NCBI GenBank assembly: GCA_037447655.1
Contig: JBBHKE010002746.1
Location: 11,341 to 30,334, forward strand
Direction of reading: 5' to 3'
DNA length: 18,994 nt
Source of the DNA: Zygnema cylindricum
Taxonomy: Eukaryota; Streptophyta; Zygnematophyceae; Zygnematales; Zygnemataceae
Shown: positions 8,733 to 16,119 of the stretch, in pieces
Position numbering within the stretch: the stretch's first letter is position 1
Layout of the letters: each line of letters opens with the position of its first letter
Translations under genes and position numbers: made by a program
Notes under the pieces: generated by a model
The model's input: the letters and a program-made list of their open reading frames with translations, nothing else
Databases searched by the model: none
Told to the model about the DNA's origin: nothing

Positions 8733-9200
8733 GTGTGGGGAGCTGATCAGGAGAGAGCTTTTGAGGAACTAAAAGGGAAGTTTACCTTTGCCCCTACACT
8801 GGTGTATCCTGATCCTGTTGGGGAATTTGAAGTTCTGATAACTACAGATGCATCTGATAAAGGTCTAGGTGCAGACATAAGTCAAAATGTCGGAAAACAT
8901 TTTCATCCTATTGCTTTTGAGTCTAGGAAATTCAATGATGCTGAAAAGAACTATCCGGCTTAAGAAAAGGAATTACTTGCAATAGTTCATGTATTGGTGA
9001 CATGGCGTTGTTATTTGTATAATAAAGAATTTGCTGTTCATTCTCATAATATGGCACTTTTTTATCTACAAAGATTAAATGATGCACAGAATATGACAGG
9101 CAGACAGGTTAAGTGGATTCAAAAACTGGCATATTTCAATTTTAACGTCAAACATATTCTTAGAAAGACAAATGTAGTCGCATATCCTTTAAGTAGATGT
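8733..9200 (+). pseudogene. Element 2 RNase H
   Basis: RNase H removes the RNA strand during reverse transcription. The region begins WGADQERAFEELK and shows the first catalytic Asp in TTDASDKGLGA (about 8850-8880) and the Glu in EKELLAIVHVL after a TAA that replaces the aromatic residue before it (8961-8963). The third acidic site, usually T-D-H/N, reads SHN here, with His at 9045-9047, so an Asp to His change is likely. It ends near NVVAYPLSR (usually NVVADALSR). It is in frame with the integrase that follows. Confidence 0.85.
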
Positions 9201-10505
9201 TTTGAGATAAACGTGATGGTTAGGGATGAATTGTTTTTAGATGTTGTTAGAAATGGTTATGATCAAGATCCTTATTTTGCTGTGATTTGCAAGAATTTTT
9301 TGGAAGGGAATTTTGACCCATTGAATGAAAGGCATGTCAAAAACAATAGAATAGAAGATGATTTACTGTATTTGCAAACAAGGGATAGATTATGCATTCT
9401 TGAAATGGGAGACTTAAGAAAAAAACAACTTTTACAAGAAGCCCATGAGCATTTAGAACATCTAGGTCAAGATAAAACTCTTGGTCGGTTGCAGAGTAGA
9501 TTCTTTTGGCCCGTGATAAGAAAAGAGGTGTCGAAACACGTGGAAAGTTGTGTCCTTTGCCAACAAAGTAAACCTAGTAACCAGAATCCTATAGGTCTCT
9601 TAAAACCTTTAGATATCCCCGAAAAACCATGGGAATCTGTCAGTATGGATTTTATTGACAGGTTGCCAGCTACATCTAGAAGAAATGGCAATAACATGGT
9701 CTTAGTTGATAGGTTCAGTAAAATGGCAATATTTTTCCCTTGCAAAACTACTTATTCAGTTGTGGATATTACAAAGTTATATTTTGACAACGTGGTTAGA
9801 CATCATGGAGTTCCTTTGTCTATAGTAAGTGATAGAGAATCTAAATTTACGTCTGCGTTTTGGAAATAATTGCAGCAAAATTTTAGCATTGAATTAAAAA
9901 TGAATACCTCTTATCATCCTGAGAAGGATGGACTGACATAAAAGATGAACCGTACACTAGAGGAAATGCTTAGGAGTGTTTGTAGTGGAGTTCAAAACAC
10001 ATGGGAATCAAAACTGCCATTAATAGAATTTGCATATAATTCATGTAAACATGCTAGAACAAGATTCTCACCATTTGAAGTTGCATACGGATACCAACCC
10101 AGAGAAGCATTAGACTTAATAACAGGGGTCACTCAAGAGAGTAGAAATTTTGGAACAGAGTTTTGGGAATACATTCAAACATTTTGGAAAACAATACGGG
10201 ATGCATTAGTGGAGGCACAAAGAAGGCAAAAGTTAAATGCTAACCGCAAACAGGGTGATTGGGTGATAAGCGAATGTGACAAGGTTTGGCTTTCTACAAC
10301 TCATTACAAATGTAAGATCGAGGAACAATCAGATCCTACGGGGAAATTCGCTCCTAAGTATATTCGACCATTTACTGTAATCGAGATGATATCGTCAGTT
10401 GCTGCCAAATTGGACTTTCCGCCTTCAACAAAAAATCATCCAACAATACACATCAGTCAGTTGAAACCAGAAATCTTCAACCAACTGAAAGAGAATTTGA
10501 ATTGA
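9201..10505 (+). pseudogene. Element 2 integrase
   Basis: One frame holds the whole integrase with two stops. Zinc-binding site: His 9444 and His 9459 (HEHLEH), Cys 9549 and Cys 9558 (CVLC). Catalytic core: Asp 9648-9650 in SMDFIDRLP, Asp 9831-9833 in IVSDRESKF, and the third position in a block reading SYHPEKDGLT then TAA (9939-9941) where Glu is expected, followed by MNRTLEEMLR. A second stop lies at 9867-9869 after SAFWK. The C-terminal part shows FAYNS...SPFEVAYGYQP and the GPKYIRPF-like KYIRPFTVI and IHISQLKP motifs. The frame is otherwise open to 10503, so the copy decayed less than element 1, but loss of the catalytic Glu and the stops make it inactive. Confidence 0.9.
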
Positions 10506-10663
10506 ATCCTTCAATAATTATAGAACATGAGGTCCACAGATGGGTAATAGATTGGGTTGGTCAACGGTTTAAGGTTGGCAATACTATATTCTGGCAAGTG
10601 CATTATAGAGGAAGGCCAAAAGATGAGTTAACTTTAGAAGATAAGAGTTCGGAGTTTTTATAA
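10475..10663 (+). pseudogene. Chromodomain-like C-terminal tail of element 2, in shifted frame
   Basis: Just after the IHISQLKP motif the likely coding frame moves by one base, and a frame from 10475 to a TAA at 10661-10663 stays open. It contains EHEVHRWVID, then TIFWQVHYRGRPKDELTLED, close in layout to a chromodomain (E-EV-I-D, then a Y-V-W-GY strand pair, then ...TWEP). The Trp normally found before the acidic helix is Leu here, and the helix is short. It could be a divergent chromodomain that lost the aromatic cage, or a plain integrase C-terminal tail. Position after the integrase and before the polypurine tract supports a pol terminus. Confidence 0.5.
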
Positions 10664-10751
10664 AGGAATTGGAGAAATAATAATATAGAAGACCCGTCTT
10701 GAGAATGAAATGTGTTTTAACTGAGGTAAGTTAAAAATAAGAAGGGGATGA

Positions 10752-11203
10752 TGTAACAGTAATAGTGGATCGGACTTGGTCATAAATGGGTATTTAAAGG
10801 TTAGGAATATAAAGTTATTAATTTGGTAGACGTCCGCAAAAGAATCGTGCGATTTGGAGTTTTAATTCAAAAGAAATGGCGATGGGTGTATTTAGTCGAC
10901 AGCGCGAGGTCAAACTAACTAGTGGGATTCATTGAAACGGGTTAAGGGTCAAATTAGTACCGAAATTTTGCGTGTACGTTTCATTAAGAACTAATGAAAC
11001 ATTTAGTCGATTAGTGCGCACCATAGTTCGTTTCGTACAATTTTAGTACGAAACGTCACTTTCACTTAATGGAATTTCGTAAGTAGTTTCGCGTGCGAAA
11101 TTTGCGACGCACGTTCGTGCGAAGTCGCGTTTCGTTTGGCGCGCACTTTTGCACGTAAATGTTATGTAGTGAAACGTAGCGTTTGATTGGTTGGTAAATG
11201 ATA
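10752..11203 (+). mobile_element. 3' LTR of element 2, first part, with hairpin cluster
   Basis: The LTR starts TGTAACAGTA after AAGAAGGGGATGA, a polypurine tract. Between 10978 and 11128 it holds four inverted repeats in a row: 10978-11000 (9-bp perfect stem), 11029-11055 (10-bp perfect stem, 7-nt loop), 11087-11100 (6-bp stem, 2-nt loop) and 11104-11128 (10-bp stem with a 3-nt bulge). Variants of TTTCG, CGAAA and GCACG recur through the block. The LTR continues beyond the MITE-like insert. Confidence 0.6.
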
Positions 11204-11475
11204 CTTAGTTAGTAAGAGATTTCGCACGTTTTTGCATTGGTTAGTGTGAGTCGTTGCTGATCAATGATTGGCCCAGGTAAAACTTGTTCAACGGAGTGTT
11301 GACTCTGGCGTGGCTGGTCTAGTGCCATGACGGATAAATAGTGAAGTCTAAGAGGAGAGTAAACATCTTTTCCTTGGAGAAAAATTTGGTAAAATTCTGA
11401 CTGATCTTCATCTTGAGCGATTAAAACCAAATTGGAGCATTAGAATTTCGACACTAAAATCTCTTACTAACTAAG
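11204..11475. mobile_element. MITE-like element with perfect 19-bp terminal inverted repeats
   Basis: The left end CTTAGTTAGTAAGAGATTT (11204-11222) is the exact reverse complement of the right end at 11457-11475. Both ends are flanked by TA (11202-11203 and 11476-11477), the duplication made by Tc1/mariner-type transposases; this also extends the inverted match to 21 bp. The 272-bp interior has no convincing gene. Size, inverted ends and TA duplication fit a non-autonomous DNA transposon inserted in the element 2 LTR. A third, imperfect copy of the end sequence lies just outside at about 11490-11503. Confidence 0.62.
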
Positions 11476-11477
11476 TA

Positions 11478-12210
11478 GTGTTTTAGTAGTTAAGAGATAG
11501 AATATTTAAGAGTGGAGAGTAGAGGAAAATTCTTTAATGAGAAGGGTTGAGCCACGAGGGCAAAAGACCAAGCTAATGTTATGTGGACAGAAGCTTCTTC
11601 TAATTTAAAGTTTATCCTTATGTGAGTGCTTTCCAATGTGGATGTGTATTTTCCAATTTGTGGAATGTGTGGTTGAAATTGATTGAAGTAATGGGATTTT
11701 ATGAGAGGTTAGAAATCCTACTACAATTGCGCCATGCCGTTTTTTCGTGTAGGTTGGACGCATGTACGTTGTTCCGTTCGTCCATGTCTTATGTATTCTT
11801 ATAACGTCAATTTCGGGTAGTTTTATTGGAATTAAGTATGTTAATATGTGTCTTAATTGTAATAAGTGTGTTCCCTCATTTGTCTTTCAGACGTGTGACT
11901 TGTATTATCGTCAATGTTGTCTTGTATTAGAGTAAACATCGACACTAAAATGAACCAAAAATTACATACTTACCAACCAAATGATCAATCACGTAACGTG
12001 ATTGGTCGCCCAAAATTACACGTGTCCAAATTTTTATCCGCGGATACATTATGGGATTTTAACATTGCAAAAAAACACGCCTCTCTTGCCCGCTGCCTTT
12101 CTAAGAAAGACCCGTACATTCAGTGAGCTGCCATGTTTTACCACGCCTCTTTCATGAAAAATGTCCATTATCAGCCACTTTCATTCTCCCACGCTAAAAA
12201 TTGACACAAA
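11478..12210. other. Rest of element 2 LTR and unassigned sequence, no gene seen
   Basis: The first part, to about 11930, is taken to be the rest of the element 2 LTR; a TATTTAAGAG motif near 11505 could be a TATA-like site. No open frame here has a recognisable motif. A 13-base stretch TCGACACTAAAAT at 11939-11951 repeats one at 11448-11460. A near-perfect palindrome of 12-bp arms lies at 11983-12007 and contains CAATCACGT and ACGTGATTG, so it carries inverted CCAAT-like and ACGT motifs. Confidence 0.4.
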
Positions 12211-12337
12211 ATTTAAAACTTTCCCGCTAATCGAGATATTTGACTGTGAAACATAATATTGATTACAATATTTTCAATGTTCAAACTTTGGCAAATGAAA
12301 ACCCTCCTATTTTTCACAAGAGCTTCCTTTCCCTTCT

Positions 12338-12346
12338 TATATATAA
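12338..12346 (+). promoter_or_regulatory. Possible TATA box
   Basis: TATATATAA is followed by a pyrimidine-rich, T/C-heavy leader and an ATG at 12469, a spacing that could suit a plant promoter. CCAAT- and ACGT-type motifs lie farther up at 11983-12007. In AT-rich DNA such a site may be chance. Confidence 0.25.
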
Positions 12347-12468
12347 TCGTCGTTAACTCCAAGAATGGTACTCTTTTCTCTCCCTTTGCATCTATCTTTG
12401 TCGTTGCATCTTTCTTTTGTTGCTCCACATTTATCTTTGACCAATAGCCGTGGATATTTTGAGAAAAT

Positions 12469-12774
12469 ATGTTGCCCATTAACACCTTTTTTGCGGCAAA
12501 TACCAGAGCTCCAACTGAAATTTTCCCACCTCTGGTTGAGGAGATGGAGTGGAGCGCGAGAGAGAAAGAGGGAGAGGCAAGTGAAGGGATAAGATCACAA
12601 AACGATGACACCCTCATTGAAGGCGGTGGGGCCAATTTTGGCTCACCCCAAAACTCACCTCTGGACTTAGAGTCAGACTCACCGCGTGTGGACCACGATA
12701 TCATCCTGGTGGTGAGACGCAAACTCCAACACGTGTCGACAAAGGCTGCACGCGTTCGTGTGATCAACTGAATG
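12469..12774 (+). CDS. Hypothetical short open frame, not recognised
   Basis: One hundred codons from ATG 12469 to a stop at 12769-12771. The product would be acidic in its middle, with a MEWSAREKEGEAS stretch and several Asp/Ser-Pro pairs, and basic at the end; no signal peptide, membrane segment or known domain is seen. It lies about 120 bp after a TATA-like site. A longer frame, 205 codons, is open on the opposite strand over the same DNA (12213-12830), and at most one can be real. This is the least repeat-like part of the window and could be a first exon of a host gene fragment, or chance. I see no clear splice structure and lean to non-coding. Confidence 0.18.
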
Positions 12775-12830
12775 ATTGCGGACTGTAATACAAACAGAAT
12801 GGAGTGCTTTATCCTGAAGACTTTCAACAA

Positions 12831-13349
12831 GTTCCCATAACACTTTTCGGGGGATTATAATACAAATTAAAAGTAAAACCTTTTAATCTTACCTTATACA
12901 ACTTTTTATGGTTCATTACATTGCGTGTTTTAATATATTACTTGCTTATAAAGTGGTATTTTGTTTACCTTTACCTTTAAGTATGCATTTGGATTTCTCT
13001 TGGTTTTTTTTTCCCCCCCTCCTCCCCCCTCCTTTAACGTCATTATGTTGGATCCTCGTGCACCGACACCAAATGCCAACAACATTGCTTTGGCACAATT
13101 TTGCGACAAATGGAAAAGCTACCAGTTTGGTGACGACGATGTGTCGTCGTCCCTCGTTGTATCATACTAATATTGTTAGTTGGGTGCCACATTGGAGCGT
13201 CGGCGCGTGGCTGGAGAAATCGAGCAGGTAACGACAATTCGTCATCGCCGCAACGATGGAAGTTTTGAACTATAAAAACGTGCATATTTGATTTTTTTGT
13301 CTTTACTCATTATATTAAATATGAATCTTGGTTGAGTCAACGACGCTTT
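12831..13349. other. Unassigned region with hairpins and a pyrimidine tract, no gene seen
   Basis: The stretch holds a hairpin at 12866-12887 (ATTAAAAG, 6-nt loop, CTTTTAAT), a pyrimidine tract at 13004-13035 whose other strand has runs of six and seven G and may form a quadruplex, and a perfect 8-bp hairpin at 13132-13151 (GACGACGA, loop TGTG, TCGTCGTC). Short open frames across 12908-13231 have no known motif. It ends at the edge of the right-hand copia LTR. Confidence 0.4.
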
Positions 13350-14444
13350 TGCAACTCTGAGACCTCCATAAGACCTCAGAGTAAGCAGCTCACAAGAAAA
13401 CCTCTAGGAAAACCCTAACCCCTTTGTCTTTCAGCACGAATAACTTCCACCTTGGCAAACAAAAACTATGACCACTTTCACCCCTGTGAAGGCAAGACTC
13501 CCATGAGTCGATAGCAAAAAGAATCTCTGAATTTGCTCCCGTGAGCAGTAAGTTATGGAGGGTCAAAGTTGACCTTTTGTACATAAGCACTCTAGGAGAG
13601 AGGGTCCTATCTACCAATTTTTTCTAAGTCCTATCTCTCTCTTAAACTCTATCTACTGGTTTACGGCATCAATCATATTACAATGTCGTACACAAAAGTA
13701 CATCTGCCGCTGTACTTTATGTACGGATATTGTACGACATGGCGTAAATGTCGACACATGTCATATCCGGATTCAGTCCCGTAATCCCCGGAGATGCCGC
13801 GATCCAACGTAATCGTGCCACGTGTCATTCGATGTGGCGATGACCACAAACCGCCAAGAATCTCTTCCGCGATCTCGGCTTTCTTTTCAATCGTCCGATT
13901 GAATGAAGTTTTCAATCGTAGCCGTCATAAATGGTTGTGCGGTATTTGTTTCGTTAAAGAAACAAACTGTGCGGTACTCGTTTCCTATCCAAACAGTAAT
14001 CCGTACGTTTACATAACTGGATATATGTATCCGTAAACATCCGTCGTTAAATGAATTTTCCTACGTGGCAACATTTAAATAAATATCAAACCCCACAATA
14101 TCTATCTTAATGTCTAGACTTAACGAATAAGTCTACCGGCTATTGGCGTTTTGACAGTCGCTAGGTACCAGGATCAAATCTTGGTTCCGACATACTTCTT
14201 TTAACAAACAAACCTACCTATCCGTAAATCAACTAATCTATTTCCCGTACACCTCTAGATAGCCTAGGTAGCCATGGCTCTAGCTTCCTCTCCAAGTAGC
14301 CATGGCTCTAGCTTCCTCTCCAACTTCTCAATGACTACATCAAGTGTGGGAGTTGGAGAGAGACGTTAGAGGCAGACTCCCTCGGCTTCTTTCACTATTC
14401 CAATTTAGACTTAGAAAATAATAAAAGAACCATCAATTTCTACA
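13350..14444 (-). mobile_element. Ty1/copia LTR, right copy (3' LTR on the minus strand)
   Basis: On the minus strand it starts TGTAGAAATT at 14444 and ends AGAGTTGCA at 13350. A polypurine tract lies directly before it and copia RNase H ends 30 bp before that, so this is a 3' LTR. It matches 1480-2045 on the plus strand at both ends and through most of the length. About 490 bp (13558-14045) has no partner in the left copy, either an insertion here or, more simply, a deletion there. That segment includes a small hairpin (TTTGTTTC/GAAACAAA) between two TGTGCGGTA repeats near 13935-13980. A 28-bp perfect tandem duplication lies within the LTR. Confidence 0.78.
14268..14323. repeat. Perfect 28-bp tandem duplication inside the right copia LTR
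   Basis: Two identical 28-bp units (14268-14295 and 14296-14323) begin GTAGCCATGGCTCTAGCTTC. The left LTR copy has one unit at the equivalent place (about 1590-1628, inverted), so the duplication arose in this copy after the two diverged and is fairly recent. Confidence 0.9.
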
Positions 14445-14460
14445 CTCCCTTTATTTTCTA
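14445..14460 (-). other. Polypurine tract of the minus-strand copia element
   Basis: On the minus strand TAGAAAATAAAGGGAG abuts the LTR start TGTAG. This is the place and composition of the primer for plus-strand DNA synthesis in LTR elements. It sits 15 bp after the end of the pol frame. Confidence 0.7.
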
Positions 14461-14474
14461 GTCAATCTTTAATT

Positions 14475-15807
14475 TCATACCACACTTCTCCTTGCAAAAA
14501 TTAGCTTAGGGTAAGGCACACGTTTGGTCATGATATGTGCTACCATCTCGCTATCTGGTCGGTTTTTGTTTTCTACTTTCTCTCTAAAAAGGTGAGTCTA
14601 ATGTCCATGTATACAGCTTTACAATGATGTTTAGGATTGGCAGAAATAGCGATTGCTGCCAGATTATCACAAAATATTTTATGTACACCACTCTTAAGGT
14701 GACCAAGCTCACCAAGCAAAGAATTGACCCACATCAGTTTTTTTACAGCAGAGTAAGAGGCCATATACTCAGCATCCTTGGTGGACTGAGAAATAACCTT
14801 TTGTTGTTTGTTACTCTAACAGCAAGCCCCATCACCCACATATAATTCATATCAGAAGTACATCTCCTCATCAGAGCATCACCATAACTGGCACGTTTGC
14901 TACTCTAACAGCAAGCCCTATCACCCACATCTAATTCATATCCAGAAATACATCTCCTCATCGGAGCATCACCATAACTGGCATCACTCCAAGTAGTGAT
15001 GTCAGTATTCTCCCCACCCAAATGCAACCATAGATCCCTAATTCCTATCAAATATCTAAGGACTCTCTTAGCTGCCTCCCAATCCTTCTTAGTGGGAGCA
15101 TTTAGACTTCTACTTAGCACTCCTACAGCCGCAGCTAAATCTGGCCGGGTACAATTCATAAAATAGATTAGGCTTCCCACTACTTGCCTGTAAGGAATAG
15201 TCTGCATGAACTTGTGTTGTTCAGGACTTCATTCCTCGTCTAAGACTATGACTCCTTCTTCCTCACTCCCCTCACTTCGCTTCTTTAACTCCATTGGAGT
15301 TGTACAACTATTAGCTTTATCTGAAATTTTTCCAGCATGTTCCCTATTGCTTTTTGAGTCAATCTTATAATCTTTCTTTCTCGGTCTCTTTCTACTTGAA
15401 TTCCCAAAATATATTTTGCTTCCCCCATATCCTTCATTTCAAATCTCCCCTTAAGATCAGTTTTCAGTTTATTAAATTTTTTCATTGATTTACTTAAAAC
15501 AAGCAAATAATCAACATAAATTGCAATAAATATAACACCTTTTTCATCTTCAAACACATAGACTGAGAGATCTGAGCTGATCCGGATATATCCCAGACTG
15601 GTAAGAAACTCATCAAGTTTCTTATTCCACTGTCGAGGCGCCTGTTTCAAACCGTAAAGAGATTTAATCAGCCGGCATACCTTACTCTCCTCTCCTTCCT
15701 CCACAAATTCTTTGGGTTTTGCATGAAGATCTCCTCTTCCAATTCTCCATGCAAAAAGGTTGTCTTGATGTCCATCTGGTGCACCTCCATGTCTTCCGCT
15801 GCTGCTA
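14475..15807 (-). pseudogene. Copia RT and RNase H, broken, minus strand
   Basis: Read on the minus strand from 15807: EDMEVHQMD and TTFLHGELEEEIFM (RT start), then a one-base shift near 15735 into the frame with SLYGLKQAPRQWNKKLDEFL. The catalytic box reads YVDYLLV; the second Asp is Tyr (15507-15509), which should kill the polymerase. KDMGEAKYILGIQ and LTQKAIGNMLEKF follow. RNase H begins after a short gap with YRQVVGSLIYFMNCTRPDL and WSDASYGD, is interrupted by an 89-bp tandem duplication, and resumes with AVKKLMWVNSLLGELG and FCDNLAAIAIS. The C-terminus, with HIMTKRVPYPKLIFARR, ends in TGA at 14475-14477 in another frame. Integrase, protease and gag are absent; the left edge of homology at 15807 is abrupt. 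Confidence 0.9.
14806..14984. repeat. 89-bp tandem duplication inside copia RNase H
   Basis: The segment 14806-14894 is repeated at 14895-14984 with a few substitutions and one single-base difference. Both units begin GTTTG.TACTCTAACAGCAAG and end ACCATAACTGGCA. It repeats the SYGDAPMRRC part of RNase H on the minus strand and, since neither 89 nor 90 plus the indel keeps a clean protein, adds damage to the frame. Confidence 0.9.
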
Positions 15808-15958
15808 AATGTTAGTTTTCCGTACATTGGTACAAATCTGTACGCGCCTTTTGTTTCATGCACGGCGGATTTCGATCCTGGTCCTGTACGGACTTTCAAG
15901 TTCATGTGAAATGTTAGTTCGCGTCTGTATGCTGTTTTCACGCAGCGGTACACTTAAA
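15808..15958. other. Junction segment between minus-strand copia pol and element 3
   Basis: This piece has no copia RT similarity. It holds two inexact copies of AAATGTTAGTT (near 15817 and 15909) about 92 bp apart and a fragment (GGATTTCGATCCTGGTCCTG, about 15866-15885) like the T-arm motif of the copia LTRs. It ends in TTAAA just before element 3, a possible target-site duplication whose partner is outside the window. Confidence 0.4.
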
Positions 15959-16068
15959 TGTTGACGTCGTAGGAGGAATTATTAACTGAACATATGTAAT
16001 TGGCAGTTTATATAATTGAGTAAAAAGAGGGACTTTAATTTGGAGGAACGTTATTGTTATGTGCTGCA
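15959..16068 (+). mobile_element. Short (110-bp) 5' LTR of element 3
   Basis: It starts TGTTGACGTC and ends GTGCTGCA, with TG...CA ends, and the primer site follows after one base. A TATA-like TTTATATAA lies at 16007-16015, about 50 bp in. The TGACGTC near the start is a bZIP-type motif. At 110 bp it is at the short end for copia LTRs. The 3' copy is outside the window, so the left edge is set from TG, the distance to the primer site and a possible TTAAA duplication. Confidence 0.55.
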
Positions 16069-16069
16069 G

Positions 16070-16080
16070 TGGTTCAGAGC
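16070..16080 (+). other. Primer-binding site, initiator-Met tRNA type
   Basis: TGGTTCAGAGC is the common plant copia site TGGTATCAGAGC with one base missing. It is one base after the LTR end. A run of T follows (from 16081). Confidence 0.7.
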
Positions 16081-16119
16081 TTTTTTTTTTTTCTTTCTTT
16101 CATTTGGTGTCTGAGCTAG

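Larger units (their letters stand above)
6190..11930 (+). mobile_element. Ty3/gypsy element (element 2), 5'-truncated
   Basis: Domains lie in order: gag with zinc knuckles, protease, RT, RNase H, integrase and a chromodomain-like tail, then a polypurine tract (about 10735-10748) and an LTR start TGTAACAGTA at 10752. Integrase after RNase H is the Ty3/gypsy order. No 5' LTR or primer site matching the 3' LTR is found upstream of gag, so the 5' end is missing where it meets element 1. The 3' LTR end is not clear; about 11930 is a guess. A MITE-like insert (11204-11475) lies inside the LTR. Confidence 0.82.

Noticed and set aside
11939-11951. TCGACACTAAAAT repeat (also 11448-11460) as element 2 LTR boundary or target duplication
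   Set aside because: A single 13-base match with no matching ends around it; too little to set a boundary.
12213-12830. 205-codon minus-strand frame as a gene
   Set aside because: No domain, a TATA-like site only on the other strand, mixed composition, and a competing plus-strand frame. Kept only as a finding about the region.
13673-14036. Open frames of 80 codons on both strands of the right LTR
   Set aside because: They lie inside an LTR, have no recognised motif, and the segment is absent from the other LTR copy.
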